NCBI RefSeq assembly: GCF_004138165.1
Contig: NZ_RYFF01000021.1
Coordinates: forward strand, 28,686-92,685
Direction: 5' to 3'
DNA from: Candidatus Chloroploca sp. Khr17
Lineage (GTDB): Bacteria > Chloroflexota > Chloroflexia > Chloroflexales > Chloroflexaceae
Length of the DNA stretch: 64,000 nucleotides
Notes under the pieces: model-generated
What the model was told of the DNA's origin: nothing
The model's input: only the letters and a program-made list of their open reading frames with translations
Database searches by the model: none
Shown here: positions 26,350 through 34,860 of the stretch, in pieces
Numbering within the stretch: the first letter of the stretch is position 1
Layout of the letters: each line of letters begins with the position of its first letter
Translations under genes and position numbers: made by a program

Positions 26350-26829
26350 TTATGATCCAAAGCAAGCCGTCACGGTGAAGCGCTCGCTGCCGCGACCCCC
26401 GGTGACGATCAGTGAACCGCAGCGCAGCCAGGCGTGGGCCTCCATCGTGGTCGATGTGGCGGGATCAGTTTTGTTCAGGGCGACGCCGAGGTAGAGCGTC
26501 GTGGGGATGTGGCGGCGGGCGAGCCAGGCCCGGGCGGCCAGCGCCTGCGGAAAGCAATTGCTTGTCCAGGGGGTATAGCGATGCACCCGAGCGATGGCTT
26601 GCCCCACCCGGCGTGCCTGCGCGAGCTGTTCAGGCGGTACCTCGGTGGGAGTTTCGACGTGCAACGTGCCGAGCGCACGGGCGAGGCGGCGAAACGGAAC
26701 AACGCGCAGGGCGAGGCGTGCGAGGCCCAGCAGCCCAAAGATCTCGACCAGCAACCAGCGGTCGGCCCACGAGAGGGCGGCCAACTTGCGTAGTTTTGCC
26801 TGATGGCGACCGAATAATCCCTGTGCCAA
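26350..26829 (-). CDS. Lasso-peptide B2-like (transglutaminase-fold) protein, orphan
   Basis: 159 residues if it starts at TTG 26829, which follows GGGAG by six bases; the longer frame upstream runs through G-rich repeats and is not protein-like. The Cys/His pair of the transglutaminase-like fold is in WTSNCFPQALAARAWL and EAHAWLRCG, followed by RFTVTACFG. This matches the leader-peptidase-type B2 component of lasso peptide biosynthesis. No B1 (RRE), no asparagine-synthetase-like cyclase and no transporter are nearby, so a lasso pathway is not shown. A -10 box TATAAT lies at 26863-26868. Confidence 0.72.
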   Translation of the reverse strand: MAQGLFGRHQAKLRKLAALSWADRWLLVEIFGLLGLARLALRVVPFRRLARALGTLHVETPTEVPPEQLAQARRVGQAIARVHRYTPWTSNCFPQALAARAWLARRHIPTTLYLGVALNKTDPATSTTMEAHAWLRCGSLIVTGGRGSERFTVTACFGS

Positions 26830-26924
26830 TGATGTCTCCCGAGCAATGTGATGCCCAGGCTGATTATACGGCACTTTGCTGACGGTTAGAACAACCGCCG
26901 TGCGATTGCTTCTCAATGCCGAGC

Positions 26925-26998
26925 GCGGGGCACGGGGTGGGCACGGGGGTGGGCACGGGCATCGTTTGGACACGGTGGGAGGTACGGGCACGGGCAAG
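26925..26998. repeat. G-rich imperfect tandem repeat
   Basis: Repeats of GGGCACGGGGT-like units (about 26926-26971, and again 26985-26998). The plus strand has several GGG runs that could form a G-quadruplex. It lies in the 267-base gap between the B2-like gene and the short ORF at 27097. Confidence 0.6.
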
Positions 26999-27096
26999 CC
27001 ATGCCCCTATTTTAGGTGTGCGCATTTGTGAACCCTCATTGAGATAGGCTGGAATTAGAACGATCAATCAGCCTAGCCATAGCAATGAGGACAATC

Positions 27097-27225
27097 ATGC
27101 CTAGCAAACTCACATCGACCACATGCGCATCGACTCGGATCAATACATGCAAGTACGCATCTGATCCGGGATCTGGTCTAGGAGGTAACGGTAGAACTAA
27201 AACGCCGTATGCTTGCTCCTTGTAG
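27097..27225 (+). CDS. Short ORF, possible small peptide (42 aa)
   Basis: 42 codons starting at ATG 27097 with a GAGG ribosome-binding site six bases upstream and ending seven bases before a strong hairpin. The peptide is rich in Ser, Thr and Gly, with three Cys (positions 10, 18, 40), a Gly run GSGLGGNG near 26-33 and a C-terminus TPYACSL. The leader-like first half and small-residue-rich second half resemble ribosomally made peptide precursors, and it is divergent from the lasso-B2-like gene. I recognise no family; it may be a chance ORF. Confidence 0.35.
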   Translation: MPSKLTSTTCASTRINTCKYASDPGSGLGGNGRTKTPYACSL

Positions 27226-27232
27226 TACAACA

Positions 27233-27263
27233 ACAAACAGGCCAGCATTGCTGGCCTGTTTGT
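27233..27263. terminator. Hairpin between short ORF and etfA
   Basis: 14-bp perfect stem with ATT loop, tip GGCCAGC-ATT-GCTGGCC. It separates the plus-strand short ORF from the convergent etfA. Confidence 0.65.
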
Positions 27264-27278
27264 GTTTGCACATAGGCA

Positions 27279-28256
27279 CTAACGCCCGAGGCGTTGGCGC
27301 AACTCGGCAGTGAGCAGGGGCAAAACCTCATTGACATCACCAACCAGACCAAAATTAGCAACCCGGAAGATTGGCGCTTCGGGGTCTTTGTTAATTGCCA
27401 CAATATTGCGGCTGGTGCGCATCCCCGCGAGATGCTGGATCGCACCCGAGACGCCAGCGGCCACATAGAGCTTGGGGCTGACTGTCTTGCCCGTCTGCCC
27501 GACCTGATGCTCGTACGGCACCCAGCCGGCGTCAACGATGGCACGCGAAGCGCCATACGCGCCACCGAGTGCCTCGGCGAGCGGTGGGATCAGCTTATAG
27601 TAATTATCCTTATCGCTGAGGCCACGGCCACCGCTGACGATGATTGCCGCATCGGTCAGGTTGACGGCACCAGTCTTTGGGGCCACATTGTTGACCTGGG
27701 TACGCATGGTTGTAGCGGGCAACGGGAGGCTTGTAACCGTACCGCCACTTGCGCTGCCGGCTGCTTCGGCAAAGCTCTGCTTGCGTACCAGAGCAACGAC
27801 GGGACGTCCGGCAGCAAAGGTGTAGGTATTGATCACATTGCCACCGTGCGACGGACGCACCGCGCTGACCGCCCCGCCCTCAACTTTCAGATCGGTGACA
27901 TCAACGGCCAACCCGGCATCGAGATCGGCAGCCAGGGCCGCACCAAAATCGCGCATCTGGAAACTGGCGCTCGCCAGCATCAAAGCTGGCTGAGCGGCCT
28001 CGACGGTGGCCTTGGCGGCGGCTACGTGACCATCGGTTGTATAGGTCGCCAGCGACGCATCACTCACCGTATAGACTGTTGCCGCACCGAGGGCAACTAC
28101 CTGGCTTGCCAGGCCTGCCACATCGCCACCGACCACCAGGGCATTGAGTGGCCCGCCGAGGCTTGCCGCTAGTTCCTGGCCCTTGCCCATTAACTCACGC
28201 GAGACAGCGGCGACGTCACCGCCGACCTGCTCAATATAGACGAGAACACCCGCCAT
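27279..28256 (-). CDS. etfA: Electron transfer flavoprotein alpha subunit
   Basis: 325 residues. The N-terminal alpha/beta domain is followed by the conserved C-terminal FAD-binding domain ([14 protein letters not shown] near 205, [21 protein letters not shown] near 250-270, [12 protein letters not shown], and NKDPEAPIF near the end). It carries electrons from acyl-CoA and other dehydrogenases to the quinone pool. The start ATG 28256 has GAAGGAGC upstream; a longer frame runs into the etfB coding region. It is second in etfB-etfA, 13 bases after etfB. Confidence 0.94.
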   Translation of the reverse strand: MAGVLVYIEQVGGDVAAVSRELMGKGQELAASLGGPLNALVVGGDVAGLASQVVALGAATVYTVSDASLATYTTDGHVAAAKATVEAAQPALMLASASFQMRDFGAALAADLDAGLAVDVTDLKVEGGAVSAVRPSHGGNVINTYTFAAGRPVVALVRKQSFAEAAGSASGGTVTSLPLPATTMRTQVNNVAPKTGAVNLTDAAIIVSGGRGLSDKDNYYKLIPPLAEALGGAYGASRAIVDAGWVPYEHQVGQTGKTVSPKLYVAAGVSGAIQHLAGMRTSRNIVAINKDPEAPIFRVANFGLVGDVNEVLPLLTAELRQRLGR

Positions 28257-28269
28257 TGGGAAGCTCCTT

Positions 28270-29046
28270 CTAGATGATCTGATTTTCGAGCAACTTATCG
28301 ACCAGTTTGCGAACCTTTGCGGCAGCATCAGGGCCATCAATGATTTCACCCGAAGGGCGTGGCGGCGGTGGCACGCGGCTCGAAATCGTAGCTGCGGCGC
28401 TTAACCCACTCACCCCGAGGTCAGCAGCGGTCCAAACTGGAGGCTGGATCTTGGCCACCTTCTTGATCTTCAACAACGACGGATAGCGTGGGTTATTAAT
28501 ATCCTTGATCACACTGACCACAGCCGGCAGGCTTGCTGTCACCGTCTCGACCACCGTCTCGAGGTGGCGTTCAGCCGTCACCTTCTTGCCAGCGGGGTCA
28601 ACGTCCAGCACCTTGCCCACATAGGTCAACTGCGCCCATCCGAGGGCACGGGCAAGCGCGGGCGCAAAAGCGCCACTCTCATCATCGGTACTATTACGGC
28701 CACAGAAGACCAGGTCAACATCACCCAGTTTCTTGATCGCAGCGGCAACAACCTTGGCGGCCGCGAGCGTATCAAGCTGCGCAAACGACGCATCCTTGAG
28801 CAGCAGCGAATCGGTTGCCCCCATTGCGAGCGCACGCCGCATCTGCTCAACCCACTCATCACTGCCCATCGAGAGCACCGTCAATTTGCCGCTATGCTTC
28901 TCATTCCAGGCCAGACCCTCCTCGATGGCGTACTCGTCGAAGAGATTGATAATCTTCTCGATCCCATCGGCGTTAATGCTGAGGTCAGAATTGATCTTGA
29001 CCGAGTTATCGCGTGGTACCTGTTTCATACACACGACAATGTGCAT
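28270..29046 (-). CDS. etfB: Electron transfer flavoprotein beta subunit
   Basis: 258 residues with the ETF-beta signature (VVCMKQVPRD at the start, FCGRNSTDDESGAFAPALARALGW near 125-150, and AERHLETVVETVTASLPAVVSV near 170). It binds the structural AMP and forms the heterodimer with EtfA. I start at ATG 29046 after AAGGAG. No ETF:quinone oxidoreductase or acyl-CoA dehydrogenase gene is adjacent, though an acyl-CoA synthetase lies 13 kb away. Confidence 0.94.
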   Translation of the reverse strand: MHIVVCMKQVPRDNSVKINSDLSINADGIEKIINLFDEYAIEEGLAWNEKHSGKLTVLSMGSDEWVEQMRRALAMGATDSLLLKDASFAQLDTLAAAKVVAAAIKKLGDVDLVFCGRNSTDDESGAFAPALARALGWAQLTYVGKVLDVDPAGKKVTAERHLETVVETVTASLPAVVSVIKDINNPRYPSLLKIKKVAKIQPPVWTAADLGVSGLSAAATISSRVPPPPRPSGEIIDGPDAAAKVRKLVDKLLENQII

Positions 29047-29110
29047 ACCCAACTCCTTGCATGTCCTGGCGCACAAGGTGCGCTGCTATGACTGTTCCCT
29101 AACGGGGTTG

Positions 29111-29139
29111 ATTGTACCACTTTTTAGCCTATCAGTCAG
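29111..29139 (-). promoter_or_regulatory. Promoter of etfBA
   Basis: On the minus strand: CTGACT (29134-29139), a 17-base spacer and TACAAT (29111-29116), 65 bases before etfB. Confidence 0.55.
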
Positions 29140-29184
29140 ACGCTTTTAGGCAAGCGAGATGCATCATTTCTCGGTTGCCTGACG

Positions 29185-29190
29185 TATAAT
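29185..29190 (+). promoter_or_regulatory. Candidate -10 box of the FHA gene
   Basis: TATAAT on the plus strand, about 100 bases before the FHA gene. No clear -35. The hairpin at 29218-29274 lies between it and the ribosome-binding site. Confidence 0.4.
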
Positions 29191-29217
29191 ATTCGTGGGA
29201 GATACGTCCTCAGAGGC

Positions 29218-29274
29218 GTTCATGTGCTGGCACCAGAGGCCAGTTTAGCTGGCCTCTGGTGCCAGCACATGAAC
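29218..29274. repeat. Long perfect hairpin in the leader of the FHA gene
   Basis: 26-bp perfect stem (29218-29243 with 29249-29274), loop TTTAG, ending directly before the GGAAGG ribosome-binding site. Unlike its relatives it is not after a gene on either strand: etfB and the FHA gene are divergent here. Confidence 0.75.
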
Positions 29275-29288
29275 GGAAGGTACAACCA

Positions 29289-30113
29289 ATGCCATTTTGT
29301 CCTCAATGCGGGGCCCAGAACCCTGCTTCAGCACGTTTTTGCGATCAATGTGGTGCCCAGATGATCCCTTTGCCCGCGCAGACATTGCCACCGGCACCGT
29401 CGCCAGCACCGCCGCCGCCAGTGCGCCCGGTGCCTCCGGTCGTACCGGCGAGCCCTGGCGTACAGCAGGGGGGCATTGCGGTTGCCTCACCAGGGCCAAG
29501 CGTCTGCCCGCAGTGTGGTACATCGGTGATTCCGGGCGAGGCGTTCTGCGATAACTGTGGCGCGGCCTTGCTTGGAACGATGCGCCCGAGCATGCCTGCG
29601 GCAGCCCCGGGGCTCCCTTTTGGTGGCGTACCAGCCCAACCCACCTACCCTCCACCCCAGCCAGTCACCCCAACCCCTCCGCCACGTCCGGTACCGCCGC
29701 CCCCGGCCCCGCCAGTGCGTCCGGCCCCACCAGTCGTACCTGCGTCACCGCCCCCGGTACGCCCGGCCCCGCCGCCGCCACGCACCATACTCGCCCCGGC
29801 GGTCTTGATCATGCGGGCAAACAACGCCCGGCTTTCGCTGCCGCCTGCGGCTGAAGCACTTCTTGGGCGGGCCGACCCGGTCAGCAACTTCTTTCCGGAT
29901 CTCGATCTGACGCCTTATGGCGCGGTCGAGCATGGTGTGGGGCGTCGCCATGCGCGGATCTTTGTGCATGCCAACCAGATCTATCTCGAAGACCTCGACA
30001 GCACCAATGGCACCTTTCGCAACAACGCCCGGCTGACGCCTCGCCAGCCTGTGCCGTTGATCAACGGCGACGAATTGCGTCTGGGGAGGCTCGTGGTCAC
30101 GATCCAGCTGTAG
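29289..30113 (+). CDS. Double zinc-ribbon, proline-rich FHA-domain protein
   Basis: 274 residues. Two zinc ribbons (CPQCG...CDQCG near 5-25 and CPQCG...CDNCG near 75-95) are joined by Pro/Val-rich linkers to a long polyproline stretch (about 105-170) and a C-terminal FHA domain (LLGRADP, GVGRRHARI, DLDSTNGTF, about 185-274). The FHA domain binds phosphothreonine, so this is probably an adaptor for a Ser/Thr kinase pathway. It is soluble, with no signal peptide, and monocistronic. Confidence 0.85.
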   Translation: MPFCPQCGAQNPASARFCDQCGAQMIPLPAQTLPPAPSPAPPPPVRPVPPVVPASPGVQQGGIAVASPGPSVCPQCGTSVIPGEAFCDNCGAALLGTMRPSMPAAAPGLPFGGVPAQPTYPPPQPVTPTPPPRPVPPPPAPPVRPAPPVVPASPPPVRPAPPPPRTILAPAVLIMRANNARLSLPPAAEALLGRADPVSNFFPDLDLTPYGAVEHGVGRRHARIFVHANQIYLEDLDSTNGTFRNNARLTPRQPVPLINGDELRLGRLVVTIQL

Positions 30114-30126
30114 GGGGATGGCAAGG

Positions 30127-30165
30127 GTTCTTGTGGTGCAAGCTGGCAGCTTGCACCACAAGAAC
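30127..30165 (+). terminator. Hairpin after the FHA gene
   Basis: 18-bp perfect stem (30127-30144 with 30148-30165), GGC loop, 13 bases after the stop. Confidence 0.65.
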
Positions 30166-30697
30166 GGCGGGTTTTTACTGAAGTTGCGGCTGATCCATCA
30201 AAATTCGCAGCAATTTGCGGATTTCATTTCTACACACCTGTGTTATACTGAGCAACAACAGATGCATAAAGGGGTAGATTTTGCGTTTTTGCATACAGCC
30301 AAGGAATAATTTTCTAATGCTTGTAGCATACCCATAGGCAGTCTGATTCGTGTTAGCTTGCTGTTGTATGCATGGCGTCTGATTTCAGAGTTGAGCAGAT
30401 GTAGCCTGCTGTGGTTGCCACTTCTCTTCCACCTATATTACCCTGATTGTCTGATTTCATAAGCTCCTGCACCTACCAGTTGTTCATTGGTAGTGTTCAG
30501 TGTTGTCTCTTTCCTCGCGTGTCTTTCCCTTGATTGTGGCAAAGTGCGTATGTTGCAATGCTGATCGCAGGACAGCAGGCTGGGCTTTGCTGTGGGCATC
30601 AGCTTGATCTTCACCATTGCTCGCGCAAACGCAGGTTCATAGACCATGACGGTGGTAGCGATAGAAGACAACTTATTGTAAGGAGGAACACACGCTG
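30166..30697 (+). other. 532-base intergenic region before the ABC operon
   Basis: No convincing gene. It holds a TATACT-like box near 30244, a small hairpin (CTACCAG...TTGGTAG, about 30473-30493) and, at its end, AAGGAGG (30680-30686) 11 bases before the operon's first ATG. Composition is more AT-rich than its surroundings, consistent with a regulated promoter region. Confidence 0.5.
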
Positions 30698-32407
30698 ATG
30701 AAGGAAGACACCACTTCTCGCATTCACCCGGGGATCGAACAGGCTCAAACGCAGTTACAACAGGGCCGCATCAGTCGGCGTGATTTTTTGCGTGTAGCAA
30801 CGCTGCTTGGCGCATCCCTTCCCTTTGCGTCCGTGCTGGCTGCCTGTGGTGGCGGCACGACCACGACTGCGCCCCCTCCAGTTGACCCTGTGGCTCCTGC
30901 GGAGCCAACCCTTGGTGCGATCAAGCGTGGCGGTGTACTACGAGTTGGCATTGCTGTGCAGGCGGTTGATCATCCGGCACGTTTCTCGTGGACTGAGAGC
31001 GCCAATGCGTTTCGTCATGTCTTTGAGTATCTGACCGAGACCGATGAGAATAATATTACGCATCCGTTGCTACTGGAAAGCTGGGAAGCCAGCGATGATC
31101 TGACGGTCTGGACGCTGAATTTGCGTCAGGGCATCAAGTGGACGAATGGCGATGAACTGGTCGCCGAGCATGTTCGCTATAACTTTGGTGAGTGGCTCAA
31201 CCCGGATGTTGGCTCGTCGATCCTCGGTCTATGGGAGGGTTTCCTGACGATCGATGGTGTCGAGGTGGTCGATGATTATACGGTTCGCCTCAATCTGAGC
31301 GCACCGAAACTGGATGTGCCCGAGAACCTTTACCACTATCCAGCCGTGATCATGCACCCCAGTTTCAATGGTGACGTCAAGACTGGCACCAACCCGAGTA
31401 CGGGCCCGTATACGCTCACCGAGTATGTCGTTGACGAGCGGGCCAAGTTCACCCGTCGTGAGGACTACTGGCAGTTGGGCGAGGATGGCGACCCGTTGCC
31501 CTACCTTGACGCGGTGGAGTTCATCGATCTTGGTACTGACCGTACCTCGTATGTGGCTGCAATGCAGACCGGGGCCATCCACACGATGTACGAGCCCAAT
31601 GTCGAGAATTACCTCTCGTTGCGCGATGATCCCAATATTGTCGTCTACAGCGTTGATACCTCGCAGGCCCGGGTGCTGCGTATGCGCGTTGATCAAGAGC
31701 CGTGGAGCGACAATCGGGTACGCACGGCCCTCAAGATGTGTCAGGATCGCGAGCAAATCCTCAGCGTCGCCTACAACAACGAAGGCCTGATTGGTCACGA
31801 TGTTCACGTCTCACCAGTTCAGCCGGAATTTGCGCCAATGGACACCCCTGCCTATGATCCTGAAGGTGCCAAGGCACTGCTCGCCGAGGCCGGCTTCCCG
31901 GATGGTCTCAGCTTCAATCTCTCGGTGGGCACGGGGTGGACCGATGTTGTTTCGTATGCCGAGACACTTCAGCAAGATGCGCAGCCAGGGGGTTTCAATA
32001 TTACCCTCGACACGATGCCCAATAATGCCTACTGGGATATCTGGACAGAAACGACGGTTGGCATTACCCCGTGGACGCATCGCCCGTTGGCGGTGATGCT
32101 CTTGCCGCTGGCCTATATTGCTGATGAAGCGGGCAATCCCGTCCCGTGGAATGAGACGCGCTGGGTTGACGAAGAGTTTTCGACATTGCTGCGTCAGGCC
32201 CAGGGCACGCTGGATATCGAAGCCCGGCGCTCGATTATGGCTGATCTGCAGCGCATTCAGAACGAGCGTGGCCCGGTCGCGATCGCCGTCTGGCAGCGTG
32301 TCTGGGAAGTTTTTAACCCGGCCTTCCAGGGCGTGGTCGCCCACCCCACGCTGCACAATCAGTGGTTGCGAGTCTGGTACGATCCCGATCTCGACCCACG
32401 GGCGTAA
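30698..32407 (+). CDS. ABC transporter substrate-binding lipoprotein, family 5 (peptide type)
   Basis: 569 residues. The N-terminus has a twin-arginine signal (SRRDFLRVATLL) combined with lipobox LAAC, so it is probably exported folded by Tat and lipid-anchored. The family-5 fold follows, with DLTVWTLNLRQGIKWTNGD near 130 and FTRREDYWQ near 250. It binds peptides or other oligomers and delivers them to the two downstream permeases. First gene of a five-component operon. The substrate cannot be deduced. Confidence 0.92.
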   Translation: MKEDTTSRIHPGIEQAQTQLQQGRISRRDFLRVATLLGASLPFASVLAACGGGTTTTAPPPVDPVAPAEPTLGAIKRGGVLRVGIAVQAVDHPARFSWTESANAFRHVFEYLTETDENNITHPLLLESWEASDDLTVWTLNLRQGIKWTNGDELVAEHVRYNFGEWLNPDVGSSILGLWEGFLTIDGVEVVDDYTVRLNLSAPKLDVPENLYHYPAVIMHPSFNGDVKTGTNPSTGPYTLTEYVVDERAKFTRREDYWQLGEDGDPLPYLDAVEFIDLGTDRTSYVAAMQTGAIHTMYEPNVENYLSLRDDPNIVVYSVDTSQARVLRMRVDQEPWSDNRVRTALKMCQDREQILSVAYNNEGLIGHDVHVSPVQPEFAPMDTPAYDPEGAKALLAEAGFPDGLSFNLSVGTGWTDVVSYAETLQQDAQPGGFNITLDTMPNNAYWDIWTETTVGITPWTHRPLAVMLLPLAYIADEAGNPVPWNETRWVDEEFSTLLRQAQGTLDIEARRSIMADLQRIQNERGPVAIAVWQRVWEVFNPAFQGVVAHPTLHNQWLRVWYDPDLDPRA

Positions 32408-32442
32408 GCTCTGAGGCCGCCAACTGGAGGCGCGGCCCCGAC

Positions 32443-32481
32443 TCTCCCGCATCCGATGCTGCCGGCACAGGATGCGGGAGA
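32443..32481 (+). promoter_or_regulatory. Intercistronic hairpin between binding protein and first permease
   Basis: TCTCCCGCATCC pairs with GGATGCGGGAGA (12 bp, 15-base loop). It ends at the GAAGAGGA ribosome-binding site of the permease. Such hairpins commonly lower transporter expression relative to the binding protein. Confidence 0.55.
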
Positions 32482-32493
32482 AGAGGATATTTT

Positions 32494-33816
32494 ATGCTCA
32501 AACTCCTCTTACGCCGGTTTCTCTTCTTGATCGTCACCCTCTTTGCCGTATCCGTGACCGTCTTTGCGATCTCAGAACTGGCACCAGGGGATATGGCCAC
32601 CAATGTGCTGGGCAATACCATCACTCCGGATCAGCGGGCGTCGTTCAATGCCCAGAATGGACTCGATCAGCCGGCCTTGACCCGCTATCGGCGCTGGATG
32701 TTGGGCAGTGACCGCGAGGCGGCACAGCTGATTGGTGCCCCAGTTGATCGGTTTTACGATACCGAAAATAACCAGACCAACTGGTGGGTGGTTGGCTCCA
32801 ACGAGACGATTTATCGCCATCGCTCAGAGGATGGTGAGGTCATCCTCCAGCTTGAACGGGCTCTCTTGCCCGATGGCAAGCTTGGCCCATCGCGCATTGT
32901 CGCTCTCGGCGATGAGATCTGGGTAACGAATGACGAAGGCGAAGAGATCTTCTGGGGCGTCAATGAAGATGGTCGTGCGGCGATGTGGATCCGTGGGTTG
33001 AACCAGAGCGAGGAACGTTTAACACGGGCCGGCTGGATTAGCACGGCTGGTGCTCCGAGTGCGTATATTCCGCTCCAGAAGGGACTTTTACGGGGCGATC
33101 CTGGGATTTCGCTCATTACGCGGCAGCCTGTGATTGATACGCTTGTGCCACGCTTGCTCAATACGCTCTTTCTCGCCGGCATTGCGTTTGTGATCATCAT
33201 GCCGCTGGCCCTTTTCCTGGGGGTCATTGCTGGGCTGTATGAAGGCCGCCCCCTTGACCGTGTCTTGTCGGTTGGTGGCCTGGTTGCGACGGCAACCCCA
33301 GAATTTGCCAGCGGCGTATTTCTCATCGTCATCTTTGCGGTCTGGCTTGGCTGGTTCCCTGGCGCGGTTGTCATTCCACCAGGAACCTCGATTTTTGAGC
33401 AGCCTCAGATGCTGATTTTGCCCATTATGACCTTGATGCTGGTTGAACTAGGCTATGTGCTGCGCGTCACCCGTGCCAGCATGAGCGAAGTCTTGCGCAC
33501 GAACTATATTCGTACCGCTGTGCTCAAGGGCTTGCCCTACTGGCAAGTCATCTGGCGTCACGCACTGCGCAATGCGCTGCTCGCCCCGATTACGGTGATC
33601 ATGCTGCATATCAACTGGCTGATCGGGGGCATTGTGGTGGTCGAAACCCTTTTTGGTTTTCCCGGCCTGGGTAGTTATGTGCTCGCCTCGGCCCTCAACA
33701 ATGACGTCTTTGCCCTCCAGGCTGCAACGATGATCCTGGTGGTGATTGCGGTCGTCTCGCAATTGCTCGCCGATCTGATCTATGTCTATTTGAATCCGCG
33801 TATTCGTTATACATGA
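32494..33816 (+). CDS. ABC transporter permease (DppB-like) with large insertion
   Basis: 440 residues, against about 310-340 for the family. The N-terminal membrane helix and the core (TRQPVIDTLVPRLLNTLFLAG onward, about residues 205-440, with the ATPase-contact loop VLRTNYIRTAVLKGLPYW) are normal. Between them (about 70-200) sits an extra hydrophilic domain of about 130 residues rich in Trp, Glu and Asp, facing the cell exterior. I start at ATG 32494; the longer frame overlapping the previous gene is not membrane-protein-like. Confidence 0.88.
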   Translation: MLKLLLRRFLFLIVTLFAVSVTVFAISELAPGDMATNVLGNTITPDQRASFNAQNGLDQPALTRYRRWMLGSDREAAQLIGAPVDRFYDTENNQTNWWVVGSNETIYRHRSEDGEVILQLERALLPDGKLGPSRIVALGDEIWVTNDEGEEIFWGVNEDGRAAMWIRGLNQSEERLTRAGWISTAGAPSAYIPLQKGLLRGDPGISLITRQPVIDTLVPRLLNTLFLAGIAFVIIMPLALFLGVIAGLYEGRPLDRVLSVGGLVATATPEFASGVFLIVIFAVWLGWFPGAVVIPPGTSIFEQPQMLILPIMTLMLVELGYVLRVTRASMSEVLRTNYIRTAVLKGLPYWQVIWRHALRNALLAPITVIMLHINWLIGGIVVVETLFGFPGLGSYVLASALNNDVFALQAATMILVVIAVVSQLLADLIYVYLNPRIRYT

Positions 33817-33828
33817 GCTAACCTGCCT

Positions 33829-34818
33829 ATGGCTACTGCAGAACAGACCGCTGGTGACCAGTTGCCCAGCCCTTCGGCGACGCGCACGTCGCGCTGGCAG
33901 CGCCTTGAGGCACAACTCGGTCTCTTTCGCCGCTCACGCATTGCCCTCGTTGGCCTCTGTCTGGTTGGCTTCTGGGTGGTGGTTGCCCTGTTTGCCGATA
34001 ATTGCCTCGTTACGCCGTCCTGTTATGCGGGCATTGTGCGTGGCGATGATATTACGACCTGGGCAACGTCGGACGAGTATCGCTCGTGGCTTTCGCGCTA
34101 TTCGCCGGTTGAGCAGTTTCGTGGACGTACCCGTGAAGGTCCTTCATGGGATCATTGGCTCGGCACTGATACCCGTGGGCGTGATATCTGGGCGCGCCTT
34201 GCCCACGGTTCACGGCTGATCCTAACCCTGGCGCCGCTGTCGGTGATGGTGGCTTTGCTGGTTGGTGGCACGCTTGGCTTGCTTGCGGGTTATTATGGCG
34301 GCATGGTTGATGAGGTGACGATGCGCATTCTTGATGCGATCATTGCCTTTCCGCAGATCTTGCTCTACCTCGTCATTATTGCCTCGTTTGGTGCGTCGGC
34401 AACCAATGTCTTGATCGCCATCACGATTGCTGGTGCACCAGGCATTGCCCGTCTGGTACGTGGCCTTACCCTCGATATCAAGACCCGCGATTATGTTGCT
34501 GCCGCTCAGACCCAGGGCGAACACTCGTGGTACATCATGGTTTTTGAGATCCTGCCTAATGCCCGTGGCCCGATCATTATTGACTCGATGCTTCGCGTGG
34601 GCTATGCCGTCTTTTCGATTGGAACGCTCGGCTTTCTTGGCCTCGGCTTGCCCCCACCTTCGCCCGATTGGGGCAGCATCGTCCAGGCTGGACGTTCTTC
34701 GATCCAGGCCGGACGCCCCTGGGAAGCGCTGTGGGGTTCGCTTGCGATTGCGATGGTGGTCGTCGGGCTAAATCTGATTGCCGATGGTATGTCCGAGGAA
34801 ACGCGGCGCTATCGCTAA
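33829..34818 (+). CDS. ABC transporter permease (DppC-like)
   Basis: 329 residues. It has the OppC-type N-terminal segment, first membrane helix (IALVGLCLVGFWVVVALFAD), then about 40 extra exterior residues with two Cys (CLVTPSCY) before the conserved HWLGTDTRGRDIWARL. Five more membrane helices and the EAA-like loop AAAQTQGEHSWYIMVFEILP follow. It pairs with the DppB-like permease 12 bases upstream. Confidence 0.9.
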   Translation: MATAEQTAGDQLPSPSATRTSRWQRLEAQLGLFRRSRIALVGLCLVGFWVVVALFADNCLVTPSCYAGIVRGDDITTWATSDEYRSWLSRYSPVEQFRGRTREGPSWDHWLGTDTRGRDIWARLAHGSRLILTLAPLSVMVALLVGGTLGLLAGYYGGMVDEVTMRILDAIIAFPQILLYLVIIASFGASATNVLIAITIAGAPGIARLVRGLTLDIKTRDYVAAAQTQGEHSWYIMVFEILPNARGPIIIDSMLRVGYAVFSIGTLGFLGLGLPPPSPDWGSIVQAGRSSIQAGRPWEALWGSLAIAMVVVGLNLIADGMSEETRRYR

Positions 34819-34860
34819 GGGCATGCCGTCAAAGCACGTGCCCAAAAGAGAGGAGCAGAG

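Noticed and set aside
26830..26997. N-terminal extension of the lasso-B2-like protein
   Set aside because: The extension is translated from the G-rich tandem repeat (Pro/Val/Cys-rich) and lies upstream of a TATAAT box; TTG 26829 with GGGAG is preferred.
26925..26998. CRISPR-like or tandem array
   Set aside because: The units are about 11 bases, imperfect and without spacers; simple G-rich repeat.
26350..27225. A lasso peptide biosynthesis cluster
   Set aside because: Only the B2-like protein is present. There is no RRE protein, cyclase or exporter, and the short ORF lacks lasso precursor features. Recorded only as an orphan and a candidate peptide.
27294..28172. 292-codon open frame opposite etfA
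   Set aside because: The etfA frame has full family motifs; the antisense frame has none.
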